Positions 11,727 to 23,778 of a DNA stretch of 64,000 nucleotides are shown here, piece by piece (the stretch's first letter is position 1; the number at the start of each line of letters is the position of its first letter). The stretch spans positions 1,364,001 to 1,428,000 of the forward strand of contig NC_039483.1 in assembly GCF_003590095.1 (NCBI RefSeq), read 5' to 3'. Position numbers and translations under genes: made by a program. Source of the stretch: Trichoplusia ni. Taxonomy: Eukaryota; Arthropoda; Insecta; Lepidoptera; Noctuidae. A model generated the notes under the pieces. That model did not search any database. It was not told where the DNA came from and worked only from the letters and a program-made list of their open reading frames with translations.

Positions 11727-14700
11727 TCAAGCATCGAAAAAAGATTTGGCTAGTAGACGCCTTGCTGTGCCTGCACTTGTGCAAAACAGATCAATATTTA
11801 AATCACGTGGTATTACGTTGAAGCTCCGAGCTGCCCTTAATAGAAAAGCATTACGTCTGTAGTTTGTCGTTGCAAAAGGTACATGTAAGAGTGATCGTTG
11901 ACGGAAACCAACTAGATTTGTTTTAAGAGATAAGTTAGCTACAAGTTCTGAACAATCGACTGTACCATTAGCAATATTTAATAGAAGACATACATCATTG
12001 ATCTGACGCCTAATTTCCAACGGAAGGAAATGATACCTTTTGCAACGATGTATGTAATCTTCAGACCATAGTTTTGCCTTGTAGTCGAGATAACGCAAGA
12101 ATTTCTTTTGGATACCCTCAATACGAGACGTGTATACCTCATATTGAGGGCTCCAAACCTGTGAGGCATACTCCAAGTGGCTGCGTACGAAGGAACAGTA
12201 TAAAATCTTAACTGGCTTAAGAGTACGGAAGTCAGCGGTATTTCTAATTATGAATCCCAGCGCTTTCGCCGCTTTCTTAACAATAACGTCTATATGTTGA
12301 TCAAATACGAGCTTACTATCTTGTATGATTCCTAAGTCTCTTATGCTGCTAACTTTATTAATATTTTGTTGGTAAAGTTTAAATCCAGCACCTATTATTG
12401 TCTTTCGCCTAGAAAAGGTTATGTGAAAGCATTTGGACACATTAAGTTGTAACTTATTAAACCTACAGTACTCCTCAAACCGTTCGAGATCGGATTGTAG
12501 ACATGTGACGTCTCCTAGGTCCCGCACAACTTTATGTATTTTCATATCATCTGCATACAGCAGGACATAGGAGTGTTGGAAGCAAAGTTTAACGTCGGTA
12601 ATGAATATCGTGAATAGAAGTGGCCCCAAAATGGATCCTTGTGGTACTCCTGAAGGAATAGAAACCCAATCTGAACTATATCCCCGAAGCACCACCGCCT
12701 GTGTACGATTTTCTACATAAGAAGAGAACCAACGGAATAAACTCCCGTGTATACCGGCTTTCATTAACTTATCCAAAAGAACTCTGTGATCTATACGATC
12801 GAAACACTTACTATAATCAGTATATATAACATCTACCTGTGCCTGCTGATCCATGCCTTTCGTAATGTATTCATGCGACAATATTAGGTTAGTTGTAGTA
12901 GATCGCTTTCGGATAAAACCATGCTGCTCTTCACCAAGTTTAGACTTTAGTGCTGTGTATACATTATTATGCACAATTCGTTCAAGTATTTTAGCAAACA
13001 AACATATTTTTGATATAGGGCGATAGTTGGCCACATCTGACTTGTCTCCTTTTTTAAAGATGGGAGTTACAAAAGCTGATTTCCATATGTTTGGAACTAC
13101 ACCTTCTGTCAATGATCGCTTGAAAAGAATATATATCGGTACAGCAATACTTTTTGCACAGCTAACAATAAAAATAGGAGGTATCTGGTCAGGTCCGCCT
13201 GCCTTGGAAAGGTCCAAAGACTTCAGTAACTCCAACACTTCAGTATAACTTATCTCAATAGAGCTTATACATGTTGAGCACTCACCTAAACTAAATTCTG
13301 AGAAATCCATGAGTGTTAATGGGTCTGGTTCTTTATAAGTAGAACTAAAAAATGTAGCGAATAAATTACTAATACCTTCTCCAGTAGATGCAGTCTCATC
13401 TCCATATCGCATAACATTAGGAAAAGTGTTGGTATTCTTTTTACTTTTAATGTACGACCAAAAAGACTTTGGGTTCCTTATAATAGATGATTCTACTTTG
13501 TCCATATAAGTGTTAAAGCAAGACTTCTCCAGTTCAACGGCTCTGCTACGCAATATGGAGAAGGAATGATAGTCGGATATATTTCTATATGTTTTGTATC
13601 TACGATGGTATTTATATTTTTCTTTAAGCATTTTGACTAAGGCCGAGTTGTACCAAGGTGGATGTGAACAGTGAGTGATAGTTTTAATTGGAATATGTTT
13701 ATCTCTGAGTTCATATAGTTTACTATAGAAGATTGTTACTGCCTCGTTCAACGGTTTTGGCAGCAACAACTCATCCCATTTTACTTTATCCAAATGATCT
13801 ATGATTGCTTCATAATTTCCCTTTGAATAAATAAATTTAGTTGATTTTTTATCCGCAAGTTTATGAATTTCTACAAAATTAGTATTAATAATGAAGGGTT
13901 TATGATGTAAATCAACGGGCAGTGCTAGGGGGTTAATGCATTCTGCTACACCAAAGGAATCATTGGAGAATACCAAATCTAATAATCTATCTTTAACATT
14001 TTTTATATTATTGTATTGACAGAGATTTGTTACTATGACGGTATCAAAGAAATCTTTTATGTGTTGAGAGGAAATATTAATGGGGGTAAGTTCTAAACTA
14101 TTCGTACTTACACTTATCCAGTCCACATTATTGCTAAAATTGAAATCACCCACTATTATGAATTTATCTAACGGCTTGGTTAACATTATGTGATTAAGGC
14201 TATTCGTGAAGTTTTTTAACTGAATATTATATGAGTTACCTTGGTTCTCGTTACAAAGGTAAACTGTGCAAACATGAAGGCAATAGGTCACCGAAGGCCT
14301 GGACCTTTTGAGAATCAACGAAATCCAGATGTCCTCCGCGGAACTACGCCAGTCGTGTCTCTCAATTGCAGTAAGATCACTTCTAACTGCAATTAAAACA
14401 CCCCCACCGCGACTTTGTATGGTACGGGAATAATCGCGATCACGACGCCACACCAGATACCTACCATCAAACATTTCACTATCACTAATATCATCCGTAA
14501 GCCATGTTTCGGTGAACACGATAATGTCGTAGTTATTAATGCATACATTACGAACAGGGACCGGACAACCCCACTTTAGAGTTAAGCCGTTTGACAGGGT
14601 AACCCGTACACGGGGTAACTCATATCGCAGTGTTACCTTTTGTTCGAGTTACATCCTCGAAACCCAGCGAAATGGTTAACACCTTCATTATGGTAACCAC

Positions 14701-14918
14701 GTGAAGGGGTTAACCCCTTCAATAACTTAACCCTTTGAAGTGGTTACCTTCACGAAAGGCTTTTATTCGTGTTACCCTGAATTACCCACTAAACTTGAGC
14801 TGCATACTTGCACCCTAGCGGCCCCTCATTGCTTTACTAAGACTAAAGCTGTTTTCTTCTATCGCCGACGCGTCGCGCCGCGACTCGCGCCTCTCGGACA
14901 AACTACCTACGCGCGAAA

Positions 14919-15114
14919 CGTCGTGTTGCCCGCGACTTCGTCCGCGTGGTTAGAAGATATAAGTTAGGAATTTTTGAACGAAAGCCCTCGAAGATTAATA
15001 TTTTTCCCCGTATTTGCCACATTTTCCATTAAATCTTCGCTCCTATTAGTTGCAGCGTTATTTTATATACCTAGCCTAAAACCTTCCTCGATTATTGGTC
15101 TATTGAACACAAAA
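14919..15114 (+). repeat. Dispersed repeat E, truncated, inside the hAT element
   Basis: The segment begins 'gttgcccgcgacttcgtcc' and continues with 'agaagatataagtt', 'ccattaaatcttcgctcc' and 'gtctattgaacac'. It has the same order as the fuller copy at 38104-38360, whose 3' part ('ctgagattagcgcgttc') is missing here. This makes a three-level nest: repeat E in hAT in the CR1/Jockey-type element. Confidence 0.6.
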
Positions 15115-15860
15115 TGAGATCAAATTTTTTAGATGAAATTATTTATAATAATTAAAAAAAAAACGAAAACAAGTTTTTTTTTCATTTTTTGCATTTTCTG
15201 AGAAGATTTGACGGGTGAATTTTCGATTGAAAATTAGAGTGTTTTTTATATTAATTCAAAATAAGGTGAAAAAATAAATATTTTTAATCTAATAAATTAC
15301 AGCGTATTTGGGACACAAAAAAGTAAGAGTTCACCAAATTTCGTTACAAAAATAAATTTTTGTAGGTAAAAGATAAAAATAAAAAACCACAATCTTGGTT
15401 TTTTGGATTTTTCACATAAATTTTGAGGTTATGTGAAAAAAATGTAAACACAAAAGTTTTAGATCTTTTTATTACCTACAACTTTGCCATTTGACTTTTT
15501 TCGATACGAATTTTACTTTTGCCGGAAATTGAGAAAAACCCTTTTTTTACTCTTCAAACGTCACTCCCACCCCCTTCCCGACCTCAGATCACCCGTAAAT
15601 TATTTTTCTTATCATTTTTAATTTTTTATAATATTCCCCTTCTTTTCTAATGGGTTTCATCCTACTATTATTATTTTTTGGTTTTAAAAATTATCGACCC
15701 TGGTCTACAAGTATAGACACGATAAATATATATCACAACAAAATTAAACTGTAAGATCATATCCACAATGATTTTTATTCCATGTTTACAAGTCGCTCGG
15801 TAAATGCAACAATGTCAAACTAATGTCTATGATAAAGAGTGCATATTACATTGTCTTAGG
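15115..15860. other. AT-rich interior of the hAT-like element
   Basis: This is homopolymer-rich sequence with no ORF of interest and no transposase remains. It is counted as element interior because it lies between the two matched termini. Confidence 0.5.
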
Positions 15861-16579
15861 TTGGAGTGGGTTACCCTGTTACAGTGTTACAGGGTAGTGA
15901 AAGGGTAACCTGTTCGGAACAGGGTTACAGTAATCCGTTCGAAGGTGTAACATATGTCATAGGGTTTTTTCTTGAAGCGCTTAAAAAAACCCCTTCAAAA
16001 ACCCTTTCAATGAGTATCCGGCCGGTCCCTGATTACGAAGGAGACTGTTTGTTTTCGTACGCAGACCACGAACATTTTGATAATAAATATTAATACTACA
16101 CATATCGGAGCCTCACAAAACAATGTTACTCAAATTAATACTAAAACTGTTCGAAACTAATTTCTTCAATTTGCTATAATAAATAAATAAACAGTGGGTG
16201 GGAGCAGAAAAAGTCATGCACAACAAGACACAGTGTATGGCGAAGTATAACTTTGTAAACAACAAGTATTGAATACGAACAAAAGGTAATCGGCGACAAA
16301 CCGGTATAATTATCAATTGACAATTAGTCACAAGCCACATAGTAATGCATTGAAAATAACGCTCTAAAGTATTACAATTAAAGTCTCTATTAAGTTGTAA
16401 CAAATGACCACCGAACAAAACATTTTTATAAAACTTATTTGAACACACGGAGCACGGACACAAAGACATTAGGAAAACGCATGATGCATGCAGTGTCCAA
16501 CGGATCTCAAACTGTTGAGTATTTTTTATATATAAATTAGTTGTATAAATGATAAGTATAGCTTTTAGTCCAAAGTAAG

Positions 16580-17530
16580 TTAAATTATTTTTGTTAAGTC
16601 TTTTTCCGATTTTATTGTAATAACTGGACTTGTATCTGATTTTCGTACATGTATCTTGGTGTGTTTTATCCAGACATATTGAAAATTTGCTTCAGCAGCC
16701 GATTTCTTGGTCTTCGACAGTAATAATTTATTTTTTAAGGTAAGATGATCATTTACGTAGATTTTTTGATTACCGGGTAGACCAAATAGACTGGTTGTCA
16801 GAGGAGTCGTCTTAGCCTCCAGTCTAGCGGCAGCAATGAAATCCTCCTTTACATACCTGTTGCAGAAACAGACTATTACAGGTTTTGTACGATCCTTCTC
16901 ACGTGTTGGTACTCGCGATACAAAATTGATTTGAGTTTTTAAGACTGGATAATTAATTTTTGAACCAATTTTTCCGACCAACTCCAAAAGATTCTCGTTA
17001 TTTCGCTGCGTTATCCCTTTTATTTCTATATTGTTCATTCGGGACCACTGATCCCTGTCTTCGGATTCTTCCTCCAGTTTCTTCACTCGAGCCAGAAGCT
17101 TCTCCATATCATCTTTTATAAATTCCACCTTTGCGACGCGTTCTTCCATATCCGTCATCTTTTCTTCGAGTCTATTTATAATATCGGCAACTTGCTTGCT
17201 AAGTGACGATTTTAAGTCGGCGAATTCAGTTCTCATAGCCAAAACTTCTTCCTTTAAGCTTTCCAACGGGGCAAGTTTCTCGGACAACGCTCGTATTTCG
17301 AGTAAGATAGCTGACTCAGATACTGGTGATTTTGGTGCTGGTGAGAAGGGTTGATGGGAAGCGCCCGATAGTCTGCATTTGTTGCAGCGCCATGTAAGCT
17401 TTCTGTCCCCCAATTTCCGATAGCCAGTTTCTGTGATACCCGCACATTGGAAGTGCATTGTCATACAGCACACAGTGCAGTATACTCCATCCGACATCTG
17501 TTCACTACAGGTATCACACACTTTATCCAT
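16580..17530 (-). CDS. Non-LTR retrotransposon ORF1 (PHD finger, coiled coil, FP-like C-terminal domain)
   Basis: The open frame runs from 17545; I prefer the second ATG at 17530, which begins 'MDKVCDTC' (316 residues), because the zinc ligands start immediately after it. Residues about 4-55 form a PHD-type zinc finger with a Cys4-His-Cys3 ligand order ('CDTC', 'CTVC', 'HFQC', 'CNKC'). A Ser/Pro-rich linker follows, then a long heptad-rich coiled coil (about 80-160) for multimerisation. The C-terminal part ('IEIKGI', 'FVSRV', 'KPVIVCF', 'IYVNDHLT') resembles the FP/L1-ORF1-type nucleic-acid-binding domain. Such ORF1 proteins bind element RNA in the RNP. It lies 476 bp upstream of the ORF2 start on the same strand and appears uninterrupted. 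Neither gene is a host gene. Confidence 0.85.
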   Translation of the reverse strand: MDKVCDTCSEQMSDGVYCTVCCMTMHFQCAGITETGYRKLGDRKLTWRCNKCRLSGASHQPFSPAPKSPVSESAILLEIRALSEKLAPLESLKEEVLAMRTEFADLKSSLSKQVADIINRLEEKMTDMEERVAKVEFIKDDMEKLLARVKKLEEESEDRDQWSRMNNIEIKGITQRNNENLLELVGKIGSKINYPVLKTQINFVSRVPTREKDRTKPVIVCFCNRYVKEDFIAAARLEAKTTPLTTSLFGLPGNQKIYVNDHLTLKNKLLLSKTKKSAAEANFQYVWIKHTKIHVRKSDTSPVITIKSEKDLTKII

Positions 17531-17545
17531 CACTAAAAAGTTCAA

Positions 17546-17700
17546 GTTCTATAAATAAAAACTTTGAGAATTACTGGTTGGCTTCGAGAAACCCACAGTG
17601 GATATGAGTAATACACGACCGCAAGGTACGAATCTTACGACGGATAATGTTAATGATATCCTGCTGTCTTTGTAATTTAAGGCTCTATACCGAATAGATA
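17546..17700 (-). mobile_element. 5' UTR side of the CR1/Jockey-type element (boundary uncertain)
   Basis: The 5' end of the element must lie upstream of ORF1 on the minus strand. Beyond about 17720 the sequence changes to another dispersed repeat ('ggaaccc...ctctgctatctttccgtc'), so the boundary is probably between 17560 and 17720. I could not identify a target-site duplication. Confidence 0.4.
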
Positions 17701-17719
17701 TAGATATATATAAAGAGTA

Positions 17720-17830
17720 AAAACGGAACCCTTTTGTGCTTTAACAAAGGCTCTGCTATCTTTCCGTCTATTTATCCGTCTGCCACCCGGCTATAGGGTT
17801 GGTGGGTTACTGGTTCATGAGAGAACCATG
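17720..17830 (+). repeat. Short dispersed repeat ('ggaaccctt...ccgtctgccac')
   Basis: The phrases 'cggaacccttttgtgct', 'ctgctatctttccgtc' and 'ggttcatgagagaacc' resemble a widespread lepidopteran repeat. Related fragments are at 22540-22690, 31575-31625, 32840-32920 and 63310-63400. It is non-coding. Confidence 0.4.
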
Positions 17831-17964
17831 ATAAGAGTCGTCAGTTTTAAGACAAAATCCGATCAATCAAATAACTCCAATTACTGATGGTGGGGTCGCC
17901 ACCACCGACTCCAGTTAGGCCAAAACTAAAGACACGAGTGAAACGTTCTACCATTTAAGCATAC

Positions 17965-18215
17965 ATCTAATATATAAAATTCCCGTGTCACGATGTTAGT
18001 TACCGTACTCCTCCGAAACGACTTAACCGATTTATGGCAAATTTTATATGCGTATACAGTAGGTCTGAGAATAGAACAACATCTATTTTTCATACCCATA
18101 AGTGTTAACGGTTGCCCACACTAAAAAAATATATTTTATTTTTTGGACTAAATTGGTTGTTTTTATTTTTTTTTTATAATGTGGCATAAAACAACGTTTG
18201 TTGGGTCAGCTAGTA
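17965..18215 (+). mobile_element. Lep1-like Helitron-type element
   Basis: It starts 'tctaatatataaaattccc' and carries 'actcctccgaaacg', 'aaattttatatgcgtat' and 'taggtctgagaat'. It ends 'acgtttgttgggtcagctag' + 'ta'. A CTAG end without terminal inverted repeats or target duplication is the Helitron-type pattern, and the head matches the Lep1-like family. It is about 250 bp and non-autonomous. Partial relatives are at 2604, 29789, 45088 and 57905. Confidence 0.65.
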
Positions 18216-19257
18216 TATATATAAATAAATACCTCTATCATTTGACCAAACTTTTAGTTATATCAATATCTTTCTACTCAATTAAACAACACGCTTGGTC
18301 CAAAGCACTTTCACCCTATCCAGTGACTTAAAGGTGTATTGTAATAGACTTCACTTAATCCCTAATCACTTCCTTGACCATTTTCCTATAGCACTCTTTA
18401 CTACATACCATTGTTAAATAGGAAATTCAACCTTATTCCAAAGGCATAGAGGTGAATACCTAAGCAATGCTGTGAGGTCATACCGTGTAAAGAAATGGAT
18501 TATACTAGGCGGTAATCGTAAAAATTTAGCTTTCTACCAGGCATTTTGTGGCCTAAATGACGTCATTCCAAGGAATACTGTTTCTTGTGTTAAAAGTTTA
18601 TTCCATTTTAGAATGTTTGTTAGGTGTTAGTTTGTAATAAAAAGGTCAAGCACGAATCTGATTTGTGACACAGAGGGTTCCGTACAAATTAGCCAAATAC
18701 GAATGGTCACGAATCAAAAAGATGACCCTAAGAATTCCTTGTTTGAATATCAGTAACTAAAATACATCATCTATGGCATTTCTTTTCGAAATTAAAATTT
18801 GCTTTTATGGTTTATGAGATGCAACCTGGAAATAGACGGGCGGACAGTTCGCTAGATCGTCAAGTCCTAATATAGATCCGTTTTCACCCTTTGGCAACGT
18901 AATCCTAAAAGTAACAAAACATTACTTGATCGACGTAGTCTTAGCGTCTTTATGATGTCGATTTTGAAGATAAAAGATTTTTCTATTCTTTGCACTTCAT
19001 CTTTTTCAGGATGTCAATATTCCGTAAATCCTTGCGGACCCGGGCTATTATTGCCCGGATTACAAAAGGGATGTTTGTAAAAGATTTCCGATTTAATAAC
19101 ATACTAGATATTATTCAAGAGAGGATCTGAAGACATATATTTGTCGTGCGTCTTTTGTTTTCATTCTGCTCCAAGACTCTTAAATAAATAAGCTTAGATA
19201 TAACATATATTTTCTTTGAAATTAAAACAGATGTTTCCTTATATGATAGTATAGTTG
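18216..19257. other. Gene-free stretch
   Basis: I see no gene. Around 18665-18690 'gagggttccgtac' is a fragment of the same repeat seen at 17720 and 31575. Confidence 0.35.
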
Positions 19258-19441
19258 TTGCCCGCGGGCCTGCCCGCTAATAATAGAAAATGATCATATC
19301 TGAACATGAAGTTATTATGTGTTAATACTGGTTATAAACTATCTGTGGACCAAGTTTCGTCTAAATCCGTTCAGTGGTTTATGCGTGAAAGAGGAACAAA
19401 CATCCATTCATACAAACTTTCTCGTTTGTAATATTAGTAGG
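19258..19441 (+). repeat. Dispersed repeat related to family D
   Basis: It begins 'gttgcccgcgggcctgccc' and ends 'tttgtaatattagtaggat', with 'ccgttcagtggtttatgcg' in between. This head and tail arrangement matches the class of repeats at 25175 and 37708, but the middle differs, so it is a distinct subfamily. The 61-codon ORF across it is not a gene. Confidence 0.5.
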
Positions 19442-19793
19442 ATTTGTTATATCCGTTGTTTAAACAATGAACTGTGTTTACATTTTGTTGTTCAAAGTCA
19501 TTAAGGTTTGTTGTTTTGAAAATAGATCATTGACTATTAATAATTGTACAAGAACAATTGAATTGTTTGTTTTAAGTCGAAGTTTCGAGGAAGTAAGGCT
19601 AAGCAAGTAAATTAATTATATTTAATTTGTATTTAATGTTCGTTGATGTCAAACTTGGTATAATTGTCCATCATGAGAAATGGCGTTCGGTCTAAATTTG
19701 CAAAAGTAAGACAAAGTTTGGAATAACAACAAATTGATTGATGGAATTAATGCTAATTTTAACCTTCAAAGATACTGTAAACATTATTTTCAG

Positions 19794-20021
19794 TATCCTT
19801 ACTAATATTATAAATGTGAAAGTAACTCTGTCTGTCTGCTTGTCTGTTACGCTTTCACGTCTAAACCACTGAACTGATTTTAATGAAATTTGATACAGTG
19901 ATAGAGTTGACCTTGAGAAAGAACATAGGATAGTTTTTATCCCGGACTTTTGAAGAGTTCTCTTGGAAAAGCGATATAACCGACCTCGACGCGGGCGAAG
20001 CCGCGGGCGAAAAGATAGTTT
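19794..20021 (-). repeat. Dispersed repeat, family D, minus strand
   Basis: In minus orientation it reads 'ttttcgcccgcggcttcgcc', 'aactcttcaaaagtccggg', 'ctatcctatgttctttctc', 'cagttcagtggtttagacg' and ends 'ataatattagtaaggat'. It is the same element as at 25175-25404, 33919-34106 and 37708-37936. The class (SINE or LINE 3' end) is not determined. Confidence 0.7.
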
Positions 20022-22005
20022 ACTATAAACAAACGTTATAGAACCAACAAAACACGTCAGGAAATTACAACTTTATACTATTATGTAGTGCCTGAATACC
20101 GATTTTTTTGGGCCTTGTGCCCAAAGGGTAAAACGACCAACAACCAACCGTCAGAATTTCTGGTACCGAATCATATCTCTGGAATCGTGGTACAGATAAT
20201 GTATTTGTGTTGCGGGTAGGTATGGCAAAAAACACTAAAACAACGGCTAAGTAGGTTATTACTAGTTAGGTCTAGGTTTAACTGCATATTTTTTTATCAA
20301 TATTGTTCCACTCGTTCGAGCGTGAAGAATCAACAAGCCACATACACATTCACAAATTTTCAGGGGAATTGTGATGTAGGTTAATAATATAAAATGTTTC
20401 TCTGCAATGTTTATTTTTTTACAATATTAACGAAAAATGGTGCCCGATATATGTCATTTTATATCTTCGCATTCTTATTTTACGATCCCCTTTTACGACG
20501 CGTCAGAATCGTGAGATTAACCAAGATTTGCTTGAATTCGTTAATGCTGATTATTCAATTGTGATTTCATCTGATTTAATACTCATAGAATTTTTCAAGA
20601 GACTGTTTGTTTTTCTGTCTAATTAAGACTCAAATCGGAGATCTTAAACATGAAACATGGAAGATCCTTGGCCACTAAAATAGTGGATCTTTTTATCTAT
20701 GGCAACATGCCTTTTGCAAGTTAGGCAGTAATCTTGCAGCTCTAGCAAAGCTAAGAACGGGACCAGGATATGTTCAGTTGCTACAGACCGGCGGGCCATG
20801 CTTTCGGGATGTTTTTAATTTAATTCCGTTTACTGTATATTTAAAAAAAATACAGTAAACGGCTTACTGAATAATTTATTAGCAAAAAATCTTACTCCCA
20901 TTAATAATGGGTTCGATTCCTAGTCAGGGGGTGATTCTCCGGAAAAATGTAACACAAATTAAGAACATCATTATCCTGACCACACTTTTCATACTGCAGA
21001 TTGCTTGTTTTAATATTATTTTTTTCTAAGCTTGCAAAGTACTACGGCTATTAATAGATGACGTAAGAATTGAAACATTTTAGCATTACAGTGACGTGAA
21101 CCAGTTGGTGAGGATAATGGCGACCTTAACTAGTGTATTTGTTTTTTGAAGAATCACCCCAGGTCAAATGTTTGTTGTTTTTCTATAATATTGAAGTATT
21201 CAGAAATATAAAAATAAGAGTATTTATCAGTATGTAAAGCGTGGGGATAGAACTTAGTTATGATGTCCCTGGAGAAATTATCATCTCCGTACCAGCACCT
21301 ATAAATGATAATATTAGTCAAAATTTAGGTTCTTATTAATTAGTACCGTTCGTATTATCTAGCTAACATTAATAATTTTAATTATCTCAGGTGTTTTAAC
21401 TGTGATCATTAAAATTATGAATGAAGTTAAGTTGTCAATTAGGATGCAAGTTTCAAAATTGTAAAGCGTAATTAAACATACTAGTGGTTTTATCTGTGTT
21501 TTAATTCGTTAAAAAAAAGCAAGACGGTAAGAAATATATATTTTAAACTGTACTCAATCTTCATTTTAACGTGGCCTTATACTCATATTGTAATGATCAG
21601 AAAATGTTTCTAAAATGAACTGAAATATAAAACTTCTACGAAAATATATTTTTGGTGTCCCCAAAATACCATAATTTAGCTCCAAGAGGTTCTCAAAAGC
21701 CGAAATTCCTTTAAATCTAAAACTGACACTGTTAGCATAAATCTTGGGATTCTATGTTCGGGCTTTATTTAGTTTACTGCTAAACTTTTAATAGCTGCTC
21801 ACATACTCATCTCGACTATCCACAATAATCGCTATGTGCCTTTTCAAGGGACTTTCCATTGTCGAAGCAAAGCGGTATAATACACTGCAGATCGCGGTGT
21901 CTCTTTTCCACGCATTACACCATTAAGAGTTCATAGTAAACTCGCTTTGAGCCCATTCAAGGGGTAATACACGTTTTGTTTAAAAAAACATATACTGCAC
22001 TATGA
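20022..22005. other. Gene-free stretch with a short hairpin
   Basis: I see no gene. At 20826-20862 a 13-bp perfect stem ('ccgtttactgtat' and its complement) flanks an A-rich loop. The rest is AT-rich. Confidence 0.35.
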
Positions 22006-22170
22006 AATTAAAGCCTTGCGTCGCAGGGATTTTCATAAACATTCAATTCACAAGCACAAAAACACCTAGACTCACGACAAGCATTCGTAGATCTCAGAAA
22101 CGCTTGTCCTACGCGGGAATAGAACCCACGCTTAACGCCTTATAGCGCGTTATCACACTTCCACATGCAC
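22006..22170 (-). repeat. tRNA-derived SINE B, diverged
   Basis: On the minus strand it contains 'gggttctattcccgcgtag' (B-box) followed by 'gacaagcgtttctgag', 'gaatgcttgtcgtgag' and 'ctaggtgtttttgtgc'. This is the same body as at 25606-25781 and 30618-30800. The A-box side is poorly preserved. Confidence 0.6.
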
Positions 22171-23778
22171 AAAAGTCTCATTTTAAAACGTGGTGGTAAG
22201 CACAAAGATAAAAAAAAACCACAAATTCTCCATAACAATTCCAAGGTTAAAACTTTCCTTACCGCTTAAGACAAAGGCATAGTCGAAGATCCCATGTATG
22301 TCCACAAAAATGTATCACCAACTCATTGGTTCGCATCGCACGTGTATCACACACCAAATTCGGACGAATTGACGTAAAACGTCAGATGAAGTATGAATGG
22401 GCATCTATTCACAGTCGTTTGAATCAATATAATATGTTTAGTATTTATTATGTATACGCCATTAACGACCATCAATCAATGAGACCAAAGCTGTCTGTGG
22501 CTTAACTAAGGCTGATCCTGAATAGATAAATAGGCCGGTAGATAGGCCTTTAAATATGCCTGTCTGTCTGTTTTGTAAATGATTAATATTTGGTATTTGG
22601 ATTTGATAACTGTAGATGATGAACTCACTAAGGGTGCGTCCATCATCAGGCTACATCTCAAAAACCGTTATAGCCAGTCCGTTAAAATTTTATAGGTACC
22701 TAATGATTTCTATTTAATCTATAATCTAGTTTAAGTAACGGTTCATACATTCATATATTTAAGGGTAACCATTTTATTAAAAAAATACAGAATTTTAGTC
22801 GATGACCTTCATAGATCTTTCAAACTGTCATCCTCAGCACTCGATATATCTTCGATCTGCCGTTTTCGCCTTTTTCTCAAGGTCCTAAGGTTTATTTTCG
22901 TGTAGCGCAAAGTAGTTTTATATAATTTTGCAGACGAACAATTGCCAGACAAAAGTTACTCAAAAGAATATTTGATGCGTAGGTCGAACAGAAATGTATG
23001 TAATATATAGATTTCTAGAATCTATCTCTCTGTTAAACTCAAACCAAAATGTATTTTAGTTAAACTTTAAATTCTACATTCATATTCAGAAATATACATC
23101 TATCTAGACCGGTTACTGCTGAATAGACGAAATATTTTATTCAATGACTTTTTTGAAACATTAAATAAAACCTTTTTGACTTTTAGTTGTGCGCGTGTGA
23201 TGTCTAATGGAATATTAGTGTTCTTTGAAAATAGGTGAGAGATTGTTATTGTTAAAAAAAATATGTTTATTTTGCATATGGAAGCGTCGAAGCCAGTACT
23301 TAGTTTTAAGGACCAAAATCACGTATTAAATTTTGATAAAGCTAGATTATTTTTGACTATAGAAAATACTTTCAAAAGATTGTGTAAAGGTCACATATTT
23401 TTTACGCTAAAATTCGCCATCTTCATGCATCAGTAAAATTTTTATTTAAGAGGCCGGTGTAAGCAGCGCGCAACTGCAATTCGACGCGAGCCAAAAATCG
23501 GACGAAACATTGCTATCTCTATCGGACTTCTCGCGGCGCAGCGCGTAGCTGTGTGCGTGCGTGTAGTACTTTTGTAGCGAGTCATTCATAATGACTGATA
23601 ACCACTGCATTGTACTAATTTTGTTTAGTAAATGCTTTATTTTTGTTATTTAATTTTCGGAACCGTTGGTGAACACAAAAACCAGTAATGCTTTTTTTGG
23701 AAATTATTGTACGATGTCTATATCAGAAGATTTAATGATATTAGGTATCCTAAATCTAAAAATCTAATAAAATAAAAC
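22171..23778. other. Gene-free stretch with a GC-rich island
   Basis: I see no gene. An unusually CpG-rich stretch at about 23455-23570 ('gcagcgcgcaactgcaattc', 'cgcggcgcagcgcgtagc', 'gtgtgcgtgcgtgtag') stands out from the AT-rich surroundings; it has no ORF. Dispersed repeat fragments lie near 22545-22700. Confidence 0.4.

Larger units (their letters stand above)
14555..16031. mobile_element. hAT-like non-autonomous DNA transposon, 1477 bp
   Basis: Both ends carry the terminal inverted repeat 'cagggaccgg' (14555-14564, and its complement at 16022-16031). The element is flanked by the 8-bp direct repeat 'attacgaa' (14547-14554 and 16032-16039). An 8-bp target duplication with termini beginning CAGGG is the hAT pattern. 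Subterminal regions are dense in GGTTACC/GGGTAAC words in both orientations (about 14580-14790 and 15865-15935). No transposase is present, so it is non-autonomous. It contains a second insertion-like segment at 14919-15114. It interrupts the endonuclease region of the retrotransposon ORF2. Confidence 0.88.
11727..16103 (-). pseudogene. Non-LTR retrotransposon ORF2 (endonuclease + reverse transcriptase), split by a transposon
   Basis: ORF2 encodes the enzyme of target-primed reverse transcription. The main open part (11727-14519 and upstream to 14554) has an AP-like endonuclease with 'TETWL' (catalytic Glu) and 'GDFNF', and a 'DLHHKPF' stretch where the family usually has its Asp-His pair. 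The reverse transcriptase follows, with 'NYRPIS', 'YTDYSKCFDRIDH', 'SGVPQGSILGPLLF' and the catalytic 'YADD'. The first 64 bases of coding sequence lie across the insertion at 16040-16103. They start at ATG 16103 and include 'YYQNVRGLRTKT', the endonuclease N-terminus. Removing the 1477-bp insertion and one 8-bp target duplication (14555-16039) gives one open frame of 963 codons plus stop. This copy was therefore intact when the transposon landed. Assignment to the CR1/Jockey group is from domain order and motifs. Confidence 0.9.

Noticed and set aside
16113..16469. 118-codon minus-strand ORF between ORF1 and ORF2 of the retrotransposon
   Set aside because: It sits in the inter-ORF spacer of the element, is Cys/Leu/Ile-rich and has no domain; likely chance.
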